Positions 35,556 to 44,997 of a stretch of DNA of 64,000 nucleotides are shown in pieces. The first letter of the stretch is position 1. Every line of letters begins with the position of its first letter. A program made the translations under genes and the position numbers. Source of the DNA: Mycolicibacterium madagascariense (GTDB lineage: Bacteria > Actinomycetota > Actinomycetes > Mycobacteriales > Mycobacteriaceae); assembly GCF_010729665.1 (NCBI RefSeq), contig NZ_AP022610.1, positions 2,232,001 through 2,296,000 on the forward strand, in the 5' to 3' direction. Under the pieces are notes generated by a model. It worked only from the letters and a program-made list of their open reading frames with translations, had not been told where the DNA came from and made no database searches.

Positions 35556-36329
35556 GTGCGATCTTCCCCCGAGTGCTGGCTCACCGACATGGACGGCGTA
35601 CTCGTGCACGAGGAGCGCGCGCTGCCCGGTGCCGCGGAGTTCCTGGCGCGCCTCGCCGACAAGCAGCGCCCGTTTCTGGTGCTCACCAACAACTCGATCT
35701 TCACCCCGCGCGACCTCGCGGCGCGGCTGCACCGGTCCGGGCTCGAGGTGCCCGAGGCCGCGATCTGGACGTCGGCGCTGGCCACCGCGGCCTTCCTGCA
35801 CGACCAGCTGCCCGGCGGGTCGGCGTACGTCATCGGGGAGGCGGGCCTGACGACGGCCCTGCACGAGGTCGGTTACACGCTCACCGACACCGGGCCCGAC
35901 TTCGTGGTGCTCGGCGAGACGCGCACGTATTCGTTCGAGGCGATCACCAAGGCGATCCGCCTCATCGGCGGCGGCGCCAGATTCATCGCGACCAACCCCG
36001 ACGTCACCGGGCCGTCCGCGGAGGGGCCGACACCGGCCACCGGGTCGGTCGCCGCGCTCATCACCAAGGCGACGGGGCGGGAGCCCTACTTCGTCGGCAA
36101 GCCGAATCCCATGATGTTCCGCAGCGCCCTCAACCGGATCGAAGCGCACTCCGAGAGCACGTACATGGTGGGGGACCGGATGGACACCGACGTCGTCGCG
36201 GGCATCGAGGCCGGACTGGAGACCATCCTGGTGTTGACGGGATCCACGACGGTGGCCGACATCGAGAAGTACCCGTTCCGGCCCAGCCGGGTGCTCGACT
36301 CGATCGCCGACGCCGTCGACCTCGTCTGA
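35556..36329 (+). CDS. HAD-IIA (NagD-like) phosphatase
   Basis: 257-residue HAD-superfamily hydrolase of the NagD/PGP type, acting on phosphorylated sugars or similar metabolites. GTG start. Motif I is TDMDGVLVHE, motif II VLTNNS, motif III region KPNPMMFRSALNRI and motif IV MVGDRMDTDVVAGIEAGL. A C2 cap domain lies between motifs II and III. It follows the SDR fragment by 21 nt, so both probably belonged to one transcript. Substrate unknown. Confidence 0.9.
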   Translation: MRSSPECWLTDMDGVLVHEERALPGAAEFLARLADKQRPFLVLTNNSIFTPRDLAARLHRSGLEVPEAAIWTSALATAAFLHDQLPGGSAYVIGEAGLTTALHEVGYTLTDTGPDFVVLGETRTYSFEAITKAIRLIGGGARFIATNPDVTGPSAEGPTPATGSVAALITKATGREPYFVGKPNPMMFRSALNRIEAHSESTYMVGDRMDTDVVAGIEAGLETILVLTGSTTVADIEKYPFRPSRVLDSIADAVDLV

Positions 36330-36353
36330 ACCCGCCCCCATATCGTGGGCGTC

Positions 36354-37550
36354 ATGACTGACCCCACCAGACCCCTGGCAGGGGTGCGAATCGTCGAGCT
36401 GTCCAGCTTCGTCGCGGTCCCCCTGGCCGGCATGACGCTGGCTCAGCTCGGCGCGCAGGTGCTCCGCGTCGATCCCGTGGGCGGTGCGGCCGACTACCAT
36501 CGCTGGCCGCTGACGGCCGACGGCGAGAGCATCTACTGGGCGGGTCTGAACAAGGGCAAGCTGTCGGCGGCCATCGACGGGCGTTCCGAGCAGGGCCGGG
36601 AGCTGATCACCCGGCTGATCGCCGACAGCGGGGTCTTCATCACCAATGTGGTTGGGCGGCAATGGCATTCCCATGAGGCGCTGGCCGCCCTGCGCCCGGA
36701 CCTGATCCACGTCGAGGTCTCGGGCCGCGCCGACGGGGGCACCGGCGTGGACTACACCGTCAACGCGGGCGTCGGCTTCCCGCTGGTGACCGGGCCGAGT
36801 GAGTGGGCGGGCCCGGTCAACCACGTACTGCCCGCGTGGGACGTCACGTGCGGGCTCTACGTCGCCCTCGCCGTGGCGGCGGCGGTGCGCCACCGCGATG
36901 CGACCGGCGAGGGACAGCGCCTGACCGTTCCGCTCGAGAACGTCGCGCTCGCCACCGCGGGCAACCTCGGGTTCCTGACCGAGGTGATGATCAACGGCGA
37001 CGTGCGGCAGCGCATCGGCAACTCGATCTACGGGCAGTACGGGCAGGCCTTCGTCAGCGCCGACGGCGTCGCGTTCATGGTCGTCGCCCTGACGGGGCGT
37101 CACTTCGGGGACCTCACCGACGTGACCGGGACGGCGAAAGCCGTTGCCGCCCTTGGTCAGGCGCTCGGTGCCGATCTCTCCGACGAGGGTGAGCGCTACC
37201 GCCATCGCGATGCGTTGACCGGACTGTTCACGGTCTGGTTCACCGAGCACACCGGTGAGCAGATCGCCGAGGCACTGTCCGCGACGTCCCTCCTGTGGGA
37301 GCGCTACCGCACGTTCGCCGAGACCGCCGCCGACCCCAAGGTCACCGACAACCCGCTCTTCAGTCGGCTGGCCCAGCCGCGCATCGGCGACTACCTGGCG
37401 CCGGGGCTGCCGGTGGCGGTCGACGGGGCCTACCGGCCTGCCGTGCCTGCCCCCGCGCTGGGCGACCACACCGACGAGGTGCTGCGCGAACGCCTCGGCC
37501 TCACCGACTCGCAGCTCGACGGCCTGCGCGCCGCGGGCACCGTCGCATGA
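36354..37550 (+). CDS. CaiB/BaiF family CoA-transferase
   Basis: 398-residue family III CoA-transferase, which moves CoA between carboxylic acids or racemises acyl-CoAs. The start ADPTRPLAGVRIVELSSFVAVPLAG is typical once ATG at 36354 is used. TATCGT lies about 7 nt upstream, suggesting a leaderless mRNA. The catalytic Asp is probably in PAWDVTCGLYVA (about residue 161). The stop overlaps the thioesterase ATG, so the pair likely works on the same acyl-CoA. Substrate unknown. Confidence 0.88.
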   Translation: MTDPTRPLAGVRIVELSSFVAVPLAGMTLAQLGAQVLRVDPVGGAADYHRWPLTADGESIYWAGLNKGKLSAAIDGRSEQGRELITRLIADSGVFITNVVGRQWHSHEALAALRPDLIHVEVSGRADGGTGVDYTVNAGVGFPLVTGPSEWAGPVNHVLPAWDVTCGLYVALAVAAAVRHRDATGEGQRLTVPLENVALATAGNLGFLTEVMINGDVRQRIGNSIYGQYGQAFVSADGVAFMVVALTGRHFGDLTDVTGTAKAVAALGQALGADLSDEGERYRHRDALTGLFTVWFTEHTGEQIAEALSATSLLWERYRTFAETAADPKVTDNPLFSRLAQPRIGDYLAPGLPVAVDGAYRPAVPAPALGDHTDEVLRERLGLTDSQLDGLRAAGTVA

Positions 37551-38347
37551 GCGCGCTGGCGCGGCTGCTCGACGTGCGACCGGGCCCGACGGACGGATCG
37601 TGGATCGGCCCGGCCAGCGGACCCGACGGCAAGCGGGCCTTCGGGGGACAGTTCATGGCGCAGAGCCTGGCGGCCGCCACGCGCACCGTCGAGGCGGGGA
37701 AACTGCCGACCAGCATGCACCTGCAATTCCTGCGCGGCGGCGAGGCGGGGGCCGAGGTGGACTACGCGGTGGAGCGGGTCTACGACGGGCGCACGGCCTC
37801 GGCGCGCCGCGTCGAGGCGTCCCAGGACGGGCGGTTGCTGACCACCGCGAGCGTGTCGTTCTCGGTGCCGCTGGCGGGGCCCGAGCACGGTGTCGTCGAG
37901 GTGTTGCCGCAGGACCCCGACGCGCTCGCCCGCACCGGCCCGGTGGGTCCGGCACCGTCGATGCCGTTGGACGAGATCGACATTCGCGTCGTCGACGACC
38001 GGTCGGCCGGTGAGTTCGTCAGACGACTCTGGTGGCGGGTCGAGGTGCCCCTGCCCGAAGACCCGCTGCTGCACGACGTCGTCGCCGCCTACGTGTGCGA
38101 CGTGTACATGATCGACCCGGCGCTTCGGGTGCACGGACATTCGATGACGGCGCGCACGCATCGCAGTGGCACGACGGACTCGTCGATCTGGTTTCACCGC
38201 CGCATCCGGGCCGATCGCTGGAACCTGCTGGAGACCCGCTCACCCGCCGCGGCGCGGGGTCGCGCGGTGATCACCGGCAGCCTGTTCGGCGCGGACGGCG
38301 CCGTGGCGGCGACCCTCGTCCAAGAGGGACTCGTCGCAGAGCGTTAG
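37547..38347 (+). CDS. Acyl-CoA thioesterase II (TesB-like)
   Basis: 266-residue double-hotdog thioesterase hydrolysing acyl-CoA esters. Motifs are FGGQFMAQSLAAATRTV near the N terminus and a C-terminal half with DSSIWFHRRIRADRWNLLETRSP followed by GRAVITGSLFGADG. It overlaps the CoA-transferase stop by 4 nt. A hairpin follows its stop, marking the end of the transcription unit. Confidence 0.9.
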   Translation: MSALARLLDVRPGPTDGSWIGPASGPDGKRAFGGQFMAQSLAAATRTVEAGKLPTSMHLQFLRGGEAGAEVDYAVERVYDGRTASARRVEASQDGRLLTTASVSFSVPLAGPEHGVVEVLPQDPDALARTGPVGPAPSMPLDEIDIRVVDDRSAGEFVRRLWWRVEVPLPEDPLLHDVVAAYVCDVYMIDPALRVHGHSMTARTHRSGTTDSSIWFHRRIRADRWNLLETRSPAAARGRAVITGSLFGADGAVAATLVQEGLVAER

Positions 38348-38352
38348 CGATC

Positions 38353-38367
38353 ACCCGCATTGCGGGT
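38353..38367 (+). terminator. Hairpin after the thioesterase gene
   Basis: ACCCGC (38353-38358) / GCGGGT (38362-38367) with a 3-nt loop, 6 nt after the tesB-like stop. Short, without a T-run; probable end of the HAD/CoA-transferase/thioesterase unit. Confidence 0.4.
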
Positions 38368-38429
38368 AAGGGGTTCTGTACGTTGACTGCCAGCGCGGTT
38401 CACGCCGAACCGATCCGACGAAGGAAGCC

Positions 38430-38816
38430 ATGCCCATGAAGCTGTTCGCCACCACCGTCCGCCGCAGCGTCATCGGTACCGTCGGAGCCTGCGTCGTCGG
38501 CGCCTGCCTGGCCGTACCCGCGGCCCATGCCGCACCGTGCAAGGCGAGCGGGTTCGCCGAGACGGCCAGCGGCGTCCTGAACTCGGCGGGCGGCTACCTC
38601 GATGTCCACCCGGGCGCCGACGACGTGCTGACCGCGGCGGCGAACCAGCCGCCCGACGTCGCGCGGACCTCGGTGCGGGGCTACTTCCTCGCCCACCCCG
38701 GGGAGTACCTCGACCTGCAGAAGATCGTCCAGCCGCTGAAGGACGTCAAGGATCAGTGCGGCATCGACCTGACCCCGGCCCAGTTGGCGACGCTGTTCGA
38801 GGCGCTGTCGTCCTAG
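38430..38816 (+). CDS. Secreted haemophore-type (MHB domain) protein
   Basis: 128-residue exported protein related to mycobacterial haem-binding proteins (Rv0203-like fold). A Sec signal peptide ends at AAHA (about residue 35). The mature domain shows the family pattern: FAETASGVLNSAGGYLDVHPGADDVLTAAANQPP, then YFLAHPGEYLDLQKIVQPL, with two Cys that may form a disulfide. GAAGGA precedes the ATG. Haem binding is inferred from family only. Confidence 0.8.
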   Translation: MPMKLFATTVRRSVIGTVGACVVGACLAVPAAHAAPCKASGFAETASGVLNSAGGYLDVHPGADDVLTAAANQPPDVARTSVRGYFLAHPGEYLDLQKIVQPLKDVKDQCGIDLTPAQLATLFEALSS

Positions 38817-39419
38817 TCAGGCCGGTAGGTCGGTGTACTGGGTGGTGAAGCCGTCGGCGCTGAACGTGAAGCCGTTGCCGGTGAATTCGCTGGCGCACGA
38901 GATGCCCGTCGCCTCCTGAACATTGCACCGGAACCCCGAGGCGATGAGCACCTTGCCGAAGGGCAGCACCACAGGGGGACCCGGCACCGGTGAGAAGCCG
39001 GGGGACTCGAGTGCGGCGAACGACGGATCGCCGGTGCGACCCACCTGGATGGCGTTGGGAGCGGTGTCGGTCCCGTCGGGTCCCGGCACGGTGTCAGGGG
39101 CGCCCTTGACGGGCAGGGTCGACCCGGTCGCCGCCTGACACCCCGCGTTCGTCCGGGGGACGATCGCGCAGACCCAGCGCTTGCTCGGGGTGGTGAAGTA
39201 GTAGGCCGTGGCGCCGTCGGGTCCCGGTGCGGCGTAGTCGAAGGCGTTCGCCAACAGGTCGTTGTTCGTGGGGTTGGCGAACGGCGGCGCGGTCGTCGTG
39301 CTGGGTGCCGTCGTGGGCCGGGCGTCGTTGGTGTTGACGATCGTGGAGTCGCACCCGCTGGAGATCGCCGCCAGCAGGAGCAGTGCCACCGGGCCCAGAT
39401 GACGACGTCGGCCTGCCAT
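38817..39419 (-). CDS. Predicted lipoprotein
   Basis: 200-residue lipoprotein; its end abuts the haemophore-type gene convergently. The ATG at 39419 has GAGGA about 9 nt upstream; an alternative at 39428 adds three residues. The lipobox is in LLLLAAISSGC. The mature part begins with a Thr/Pro-rich linker and has several Cys (WVCAIVPRTNAGCQ, FRCNVQEATGISC). No family function recognised. Confidence 0.8.
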   Translation of the reverse strand: MAGRRRHLGPVALLLLAAISSGCDSTIVNTNDARPTTAPSTTTAPPFANPTNNDLLANAFDYAAPGPDGATAYYFTTPSKRWVCAIVPRTNAGCQAATGSTLPVKGAPDTVPGPDGTDTAPNAIQVGRTGDPSFAALESPGFSPVPGPPVVLPFGKVLIASGFRCNVQEATGISCASEFTGNGFTFSADGFTTQYTDLPA

Positions 39420-39519
39420 GGCCCACATCCTCGCACGGGGTCCTCGTGCGGGGTCTCGGCCGGTCGGCGTCCGACCCGAAGTTATGGAACGATCGGTCGG
39501 CAACGGGTATCATCGAGGC

Positions 39520-40110
39520 ATGGCCCGCCCACGTACCTTCGCCGAGGAGGACGTCGTGGCGGCCGCGCGCGACCAGTTCTGGTCGGCCGGCTACGCGGGC
39601 ACGTCACTCGACGACCTGACCGAGGCGACGGGACTCGGACGGGGCAGTCTCTACGGCGCGTTCGGCGACAAGCACGCCCTCTATCTCAGGGCCCTCGACG
39701 ACTACTGCGCGATGACCATCGGATCGATCGCCGCCGACCTGACCGCACCCGGCCTGTCGGCGCTGGACCGTCTGGTGGCCCACGTCAGGAGGAAGGCCGG
39801 CACGTCGCCCGCCGACGCGAAGCGGGGTTGCCTGGTGGCCAAGAGCGCGGCCGAACTGGGGGCCGAGGACAGGGACGTGGCACGTCGGGTCAAGTCCGCG
39901 ATGCAGCGCTACCACGACATGCTGACCGACACGGTCGCGGCCGCCCAGCGCGACGGCGACGTCGATCCCGGCGTCGAGGCCGCCGACGTGGCGCTATTGG
40001 TGCTGACGTTCCTGAGGGGCATGGAGGCCATGCGCAAGTCGGGTTGTCCGCAGGCGAAGATGCAGGCGGCCGCCGAGAACTTCATCGCCCTGCTGCCCAC
40101 CGCGCGCTGA
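39520..40110 (+). CDS. TetR-family regulator
   Basis: 196-residue TetR/AcrR repressor. The N-terminal DNA-binding domain is RTFAEEDVVAAARDQFWSAGYAGTSLDDLTEATGLGRGSLYGAFGDKHALY, and the ligand domain carries a TetR_C-like DAKRGCLVAKSAAEL. TATCAT lies 6 nt before the ATG (leaderless start). A GATCGGTCGG stretch just upstream may be its operator. It is divergent from the lipoprotein gene and upstream of the reductase, both possible targets. Confidence 0.9.
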   Translation: MARPRTFAEEDVVAAARDQFWSAGYAGTSLDDLTEATGLGRGSLYGAFGDKHALYLRALDDYCAMTIGSIAADLTAPGLSALDRLVAHVRRKAGTSPADAKRGCLVAKSAAELGAEDRDVARRVKSAMQRYHDMLTDTVAAAQRDGDVDPGVEAADVALLVLTFLRGMEAMRKSGCPQAKMQAAAENFIALLPTAR

Positions 40111-40150
40111 GGTGGTCGTCGTCGAGAGAGGTGCCCACATGACCCTGTTA

Positions 40151-40179
40151 TTGACCGAGCGATCCACAATGCCTAGCGT
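40151..40179 (+). promoter_or_regulatory. Promoter for leaderless reductase mRNA
   Basis: TTGACC (40151-40156), 17-nt spacer, TAGCGT (40174-40179). The ATG at 40187 lies 7 nt after the -10, which fits a transcript beginning at the start codon. Confidence 0.5.
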
Positions 40180-40186
40180 GCAGGAC

Positions 40187-40798
40187 ATGATCGTCAGCGT
40201 CGGCGTGATCGGGGCGGGTCCGCTCGCCCAGGCCATTGCCCGCCGGTGTGCGGCGAGCGGAGTGTCGGTGCTGCTGAGCAACAGTCGCGGACCCGACAGC
40301 CTGACCGGTCTGGTGGCCGAGCTCGGTGACCCGGTGCAGGCGGGCACCGTATCCGACGCCGCCGACGCCGACCTGGTGGTGTTGGCCGTGCCCTTCGCCA
40401 AGGTGCCCGAGGTCGTCGCCGTCATCCCGGATTGGACCGGTCGGCTGGTCGTCGACGCCACCAATCAGTTCGCCCAGTACGAGCCGACGTATTCGGGCCG
40501 GGCGGATCTGGGCGACGAGACGGGCAGCGAGTGGGTTGCCCGCCACGTGCCCGGCGCGACGGTCGTCAAGGCGTTCAACGCGATGTTCGCCGCGTTCATC
40601 GCCCCCGATCCCCACCACCGCGACGGGCGTCAGGTCGTGTTCCACGCCGGTGACGACGACGATGCGAATGCGGTGTTCGCCGAGTTCGCGGAGGCTCTGG
40701 GCTTCGCCGCCGTCCACGTCGGTGGGCTGCGCGACGGCGGGCGACTCATGCAGCTGGGTGGTCCGCTGAGCGCGTTGCACGTGGTCAAGCAGGACTAG
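40187..40798 (+). CDS. NADPH-dependent F420 reductase-like protein
   Basis: 203-residue dinucleotide-binding reductase of the NADP/F420 oxidoreductase family (NAD_binding_F420). The N-terminal Rossmann motif is GVIGAGPLAQAIARRCAASG; later DATNQF and VKAFNAMFAAFI are family segments. The ATG at 40187 is favoured by a promoter placed for a leaderless start. An ATG at 40139 with GAGAGG upstream would add 16 residues. The TetR gene lies immediately upstream and may control it. Actual cofactor partner unknown. Confidence 0.82.
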   Translation: MIVSVGVIGAGPLAQAIARRCAASGVSVLLSNSRGPDSLTGLVAELGDPVQAGTVSDAADADLVVLAVPFAKVPEVVAVIPDWTGRLVVDATNQFAQYEPTYSGRADLGDETGSEWVARHVPGATVVKAFNAMFAAFIAPDPHHRDGRQVVFHAGDDDDANAVFAEFAEALGFAAVHVGGLRDGGRLMQLGGPLSALHVVKQD

Positions 40799-41017
40799 CG
40801 TCGCGCGTCTTCGGCTAGAGCGGGGGCGGCCTCGGCGACGTCCTCCGGCCGGCCGCGTCATCATTCGATGACGGGGCCGGTGCCCAACGAAGCCCAACTC
40901 GGCCGCGGGGTCGCCGCCCGACGGGGAATTCGACGACGTCTGTGGATGAATGCGCGCCTGTGGATGACGGGCTGACGAGCGACCCGTTTCGTCACCGCCT
41001 GCCGCCATGGTGTGGGC

Positions 41018-41389
41018 ATGACGCAAACGTGGAGTCGCGCTCGAATCGGGGCGCACGGTGAGCAGCTGGCGGTCGACTATCTGAAGTCGTGCGGCCTGCG
41101 GGTGCTGGCCCGCAATTGGCGTTGTCGCCACGGCGAATTGGACGTGATCGCCGTGGACGCCGACGGGCGGACCGTGGTCTTCGTCGAGGTGAAGACGCGC
41201 ACCAGCGACCAGTTCGGCGGCGTCGAGCAGGCGGTGACGCCGCAGAAGGTGCGCCGGTTGCGGCGGCTGGCCGGTGCGTGGCTGGCCGCGCAGGACGACC
41301 GCTGGGCGCAGGTGCGCATCGACGTGATCGGCGTCCGCATCGGACGGGGCCCGGCACCCGAGATCAGTCATGTGCGGGGGGTGGGGTGA
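41018..41389 (+). CDS. yraN: UPF0102 nuclease-fold protein YraN
   Basis: 123-residue protein with a predicted PD-(D/E)XK nuclease fold. It shows GAHGEQLAVDYL, NWRCRHGELDVIAVD and VVFVEVKTR, with the catalytic-type residues E, D and ExK. In most bacteria it lies next to comM and dprA, as here, suggesting a DNA-processing role. Its stop overlaps the comM-like ATG. Biochemical function unproven. Confidence 0.92.
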   Translation: MTQTWSRARIGAHGEQLAVDYLKSCGLRVLARNWRCRHGELDVIAVDADGRTVVFVEVKTRTSDQFGGVEQAVTPQKVRRLRRLAGAWLAAQDDRWAQVRIDVIGVRIGRGPAPEISHVRGVG

Positions 41390-42900
41390 TGCCGCTCGGG
41401 CGCGCGTATTCGGTGGGGGTGCGCGGAGTGGACGGCGCGATCGTGGAGATCGAGGCATTCATCACCGGGGGTCTGCCGGGGGTCCATCTGGTCGGGCTGC
41501 CGGACGCGGCGCTGCAGGAGGCCCGCGACCGTGTGCGGGCGGCCATCACCAACTGCGGCAGCGCGTGGCCGATGACCCGCCTGACGTTGGCCCTGTCACC
41601 GGCGACGCTGCCGAAGATGGGCTCGGTCTACGACATCGCCCTGGCGGTGGCCGTGATGTCGGCTGAGCAGCAGCAGCATTGGCCGAAGCTGGACACCACG
41701 GTGCTGCTCGGCGAGCTGGCGCTCGACGGCCGGGTCCGTCCGGTCAAGGGCGTGCTGCCCGCGGTGCTCACCGCCAAGCGGGAGGGGTGGGCCGCGGTGG
41801 TGGTGCCGATCGCCAATCTGGCCGAGGCCAGTCTGGTGGAGGGCATCCAGGTGTGGGGCGCGACGTCGCTGAGCCAACTGAAGGCGTGGCTGGCGGGGAA
41901 GGGTTCTCTCGACGACAGGGTGGTGGGGTCGGCGTCGGAGCCGGCGCCGATCGCCGACCTGGCCGACGTGGTCGGGCAGACCCATGCCCGGTTCGCCGTC
42001 GAGGTGGCCGCCGCCGGCGCGCATCACCTGCTGCTGACCGGCCCACCCGGAATCGGCAAGACGATGCTGGCACAACGTCTTCCGGGTCTGCTGCCGCCGT
42101 TGAGCCACGAGGAGTCCCTGGAGGTGACGGCCATTCATTCGGTCGCGGGTCTGCTGTCGGGGTCCACCCCGCTCATCACCCGGCCCGTCTTCGTCGCGCC
42201 GCACCACACCTCCACCGTCGCGGCCATGGTGGGCGGCGGCTCGGGGGTGGCCCGTCCCGGCGCGGTCAGCCGCGCCCACCGGGGTGTCCTGTTCCTCGAC
42301 GAGTGCGCCGAGATCGGCACCAGCGTCCTGGAGGCGTTGCGAACGCCGTTGGAGGACGGCGAGATTCGGCTCGCCCGCCGCGACGGCGTCGCCCGCTACC
42401 CGGCCCGCTTCCAGTTGGTGTTGGCGGCCAACCCGTGTCCGTGCGCCCCGGCCCGACCCAGCGACTGCCTGTGTCCGGCCGCTGCCAAGCGCAGATACCT
42501 CGGTCGGTTGTCGGGCCCGCTGATGGACCGAGTGGACCTCAAGGTGGAGTTGCACCCGGTCCAGTCCGGGGCCATCACGGCGACCGAGGGCGAGTCCACG
42601 GCCGCCGTGCGCGAGCGGGTGGCCGCCGCCAGGGCCGCCGCGGCGGAGCGCTGGGCGCCCCACGGCGTCCGCACCAACGCCGAGGTCGGCGGACCGTTGC
42701 TGCGCCGCAGGTTCCGGCTCGACCGCGCGACCATGGCGCCCCTGCGCCAGGCACTCGACCGGGGCGAGCTCAGCGTGCGGGGGGTCGACAGGACGCTGCG
42801 CGTCGCGTGGACGCTCGCCGATCTGGGCGGCCGCACGGCGCCGGGACTGACCGACGTGAACACCGCGCTGAGCTTTCGGCAGGGTGGAGGCGACCGATGA
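41389..42900 (+). CDS. comM: ComM-like Mg-chelatase-family AAA+ ATPase
   Basis: 503-residue YifB/ComM protein. In naturally transformable bacteria ComM is a branch-migration helicase for integrating DNA. An N-terminal Lon-like domain (GGLPGVHLVGLPDAALQEARDRV) leads to the AAA+ core with Walker A GPPGIGKTMLAQRLPGLLP and Walker B GVLFLDECAEI. A Cys-rich loop NPCPCAPARPSDCLCP and a C-terminal domain follow. It is coupled to yraN and dprA by 1-4 nt overlaps. Confidence 0.93.
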   Translation: MPLGRAYSVGVRGVDGAIVEIEAFITGGLPGVHLVGLPDAALQEARDRVRAAITNCGSAWPMTRLTLALSPATLPKMGSVYDIALAVAVMSAEQQQHWPKLDTTVLLGELALDGRVRPVKGVLPAVLTAKREGWAAVVVPIANLAEASLVEGIQVWGATSLSQLKAWLAGKGSLDDRVVGSASEPAPIADLADVVGQTHARFAVEVAAAGAHHLLLTGPPGIGKTMLAQRLPGLLPPLSHEESLEVTAIHSVAGLLSGSTPLITRPVFVAPHHTSTVAAMVGGGSGVARPGAVSRAHRGVLFLDECAEIGTSVLEALRTPLEDGEIRLARRDGVARYPARFQLVLAANPCPCAPARPSDCLCPAAAKRRYLGRLSGPLMDRVDLKVELHPVQSGAITATEGESTAAVRERVAAARAAAAERWAPHGVRTNAEVGGPLLRRRFRLDRATMAPLRQALDRGELSVRGVDRTLRVAWTLADLGGRTAPGLTDVNTALSFRQGGGDR

Positions 42901-44033
42901 CCGACGACGCCATGGCGTGGGCGTACCTGTCACGCGTCGTCGAGCCACCCTCGCCCCTGTTGGCGGCCTTCGTCGCGACGCTGGGTCCCGTCGAGGCCGC
43001 GGCGCGGATCAGGCGGGGCGCCGTGGGACCCGAGGTGGCGCGGATCACCGAGGCTCGGCGCGACATCGACTGTGCAGCAGAGGATGTGGAGATCCTGACC
43101 CGGATGGGTGGGCGGCTGGTCACGCCCGACGATCCCGAGTGGCCGCTGCTGGCGTTCGGGTCGTTCCACGGGGAGCGGGTGCGCGGCCGGCCGGAGGGGC
43201 ACGCGCCCATGGTGCTCTGGGTCGTCGGCGCGGATTCCCTCGTCGACGTCGCCGAACGCGGGTGCTCGATCGTCGGGACGCGCGCGGCGACGGCGTACGG
43301 CGAACACCTCGCGGCCGACCTGTCGGCGGGGTTGGCCGAGCGAGACGTCGCCGTCGTCTCGGGCGGGGCCTACGGCATCGACGGCGTGGCACACCGCGCG
43401 GCCATGGCCGCCGAGGGTCTCACCGTCGCGGTCCTCGCCGGCGGCGTCGACGTCCCGTATCCCGCCGGGCACGCGACGATGCTGCGCCGCATCGCCGAGC
43501 GCGGGCTGCTCGTCAGCGAGTACCCACCGGGGATGCGCCCCGCTCGCCATCGGTTCCTGACCCGCAACCGGCTCGTCGCCGCGCTGTCGGGGGCCACCGT
43601 GGTGGTCGAGGCGGGGTTGCGCAGCGGCGCGGCCAACACCGCGGCGTGGGCGGAGGCGCTGGGCCGACCGGTGTGCGCGTGTCCGGGGCCGGTCACCTCC
43701 GGCGCCTCCGCGGGCTGTCATGCACTGATCCGCAACGGCCACACCCTCGTCACCCGCGCCGAGGAGGTGGTCGAATTGGTGGGCGCGGCCGGTGAACTCG
43801 CGCCGGAACCGGCCAGACCCACCTCGCCACTGGACGGGCTGTCCGACGCCGAGCTGCGGGCCTATGACGCCCTGCCCGCCCGCGGCGCACGCACCGTGGA
43901 CGAGATCGCGGCCGCGTCGGGGCTGCCCGCCACCGGCCTGCTCGGCCCGCTGACGACGCTGGAGCTCGCCGGACTGGTGGTCAAGCGCGACGGGCGCTGG
44001 GGTCTCGCGAGCCGGAAGCGGGCGAAAACGTAG
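42897..44033 (+). CDS. dprA: DNA-processing protein DprA
   Basis: 378-residue DprA/Smf that loads RecA on incoming single-stranded DNA. The Rossmann-like core has VAERGCSIVGTRAATAYG, VVSGGAYGIDGVAHRAA, VAVLAGGVDVPYPAGH, RFLTRNRLVAALSGATVVVEAG and the C-terminal winged-helix (LSDAELRAYDALPARGARTVDEIAAASGL). It overlaps the comM-like stop by 4 nt. Retention in mycobacteria may serve conjugal or phage DNA handling. Confidence 0.95.
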   Translation: MTDDAMAWAYLSRVVEPPSPLLAAFVATLGPVEAAARIRRGAVGPEVARITEARRDIDCAAEDVEILTRMGGRLVTPDDPEWPLLAFGSFHGERVRGRPEGHAPMVLWVVGADSLVDVAERGCSIVGTRAATAYGEHLAADLSAGLAERDVAVVSGGAYGIDGVAHRAAMAAEGLTVAVLAGGVDVPYPAGHATMLRRIAERGLLVSEYPPGMRPARHRFLTRNRLVAALSGATVVVEAGLRSGAANTAAWAEALGRPVCACPGPVTSGASAGCHALIRNGHTLVTRAEEVVELVGAAGELAPEPARPTSPLDGLSDAELRAYDALPARGARTVDEIAAASGLPATGLLGPLTTLELAGLVVKRDGRWGLASRKRAKT

Positions 44034-44122
44034 CCGGCCACGCGGCGCCCGCCGCTCGTATAGTCGAGCGGGCCGGCGACGACGCGACGACGACGGTGAC
44101 GACGATGGTGATGAGGTGACTG

Positions 44123-44974
44123 GTGGCAGGGCGTCCGATCCACACATTCGACGTGGTGCGCAGCGAACGGCTGACACCGCACATGATCCGGCTGGTGCTC
44201 GGCGGTCGCGGCTTCGACACCTTCACCCCGAGTGCGTTCACCGACTCCTACGTCAAGATCGTGCTGCCGCGCTCCGACACCGACGTGGCGGCGCTGCCGA
44301 CCCCGCTGACGCTGGACAGCTTCAAGGACTTGCCGGAGGCGTACCAACCGGTCGTGCGCACGTACACCGTGCGTCGCGCGGATCCGGACCGCCGTGAGAT
44401 CGCCATCGACTTCGTGGTGCACGGCGAGCACGGCGTGGCCGGACCCTGGGCGGCGTCGGTTCAGCCGGGCGATCCGGCGTATCTGATGGGGCCCAGCGGT
44501 GCGTACGCCCCGGATCCGGCCGCCGACTGGTACCTGTTCGCCGGCGACGAGGCGGGGCTGCCTGCCATCAGCGCGGGATTGGAGGCGCTCGCACCCGACG
44601 CCGTCGGGCTCGCCTTCATCGAGGTCAGCGGTCCCGAGGACGAGGTACAGCTCACTGCCCCCGACGGCGTGCAGATCCGGTGGATCTACCGCGGCGGCCG
44701 CGCGGATCTGGTGGGCGAAGACCTGGCGGGGGACAGCGCCCCGCTGATCGCGGCCGTCAAGGAAGCGCTCTGGCTACCCGGGCAGGCCCAGGTGTTCATC
44801 CACGGCGAGGCGCAGGCCGTGATGCACAACCTGCGGCCCTACGTCCGCAAGGAGCGCGGCGTCGACGCGAAGTGGGCGTCGATCTCCGGTTACTGGCGAC
44901 GCGGTCGCACCGAGGAGACCTTCCGGCAGTGGAAGGCCGAGCTGGCGAAAGCGGAGTCCTCGCCCGCCGGGTGA
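44123..44974 (+). CDS. Siderophore-interacting FAD reductase (ViuB-like)
   Basis: 283-residue SIP-family flavoprotein that reduces ferric siderophores. GTG start. FAD-binding motif RTYTVRRAD (about residue 77), [17 protein letters not shown], and the SIP C-terminal domain with [17 protein letters not shown] and [18 protein letters not shown]. tuberculosis Rv2895c occupies this place after dprA. It would release iron from imported siderophore in the cytoplasm. Confidence 0.92.
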   Translation: MAGRPIHTFDVVRSERLTPHMIRLVLGGRGFDTFTPSAFTDSYVKIVLPRSDTDVAALPTPLTLDSFKDLPEAYQPVVRTYTVRRADPDRREIAIDFVVHGEHGVAGPWAASVQPGDPAYLMGPSGAYAPDPAADWYLFAGDEAGLPAISAGLEALAPDAVGLAFIEVSGPEDEVQLTAPDGVQIRWIYRGGRADLVGEDLAGDSAPLIAAVKEALWLPGQAQVFIHGEAQAVMHNLRPYVRKERGVDAKWASISGYWRRGRTEETFRQWKAELAKAESSPAG

Positions 44975-44997
44975 CCCCGGACTGGCACCCTGGGTGC

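Noticed and set aside
33630..37469. Very long minus-strand frame extending upstream of the integrase
   Set aside because: Beyond the att core it is antisense to the SDR, HAD and CoA-transferase genes, which are well supported; only the part below 35138 has recombinase motifs.
36354..40798. Accessory block right of the element considered part of the same insertion
   Set aside because: attR is exact at 35151-35161 and the SDR frame resumes after it; the following genes have host-like composition and no phage features.
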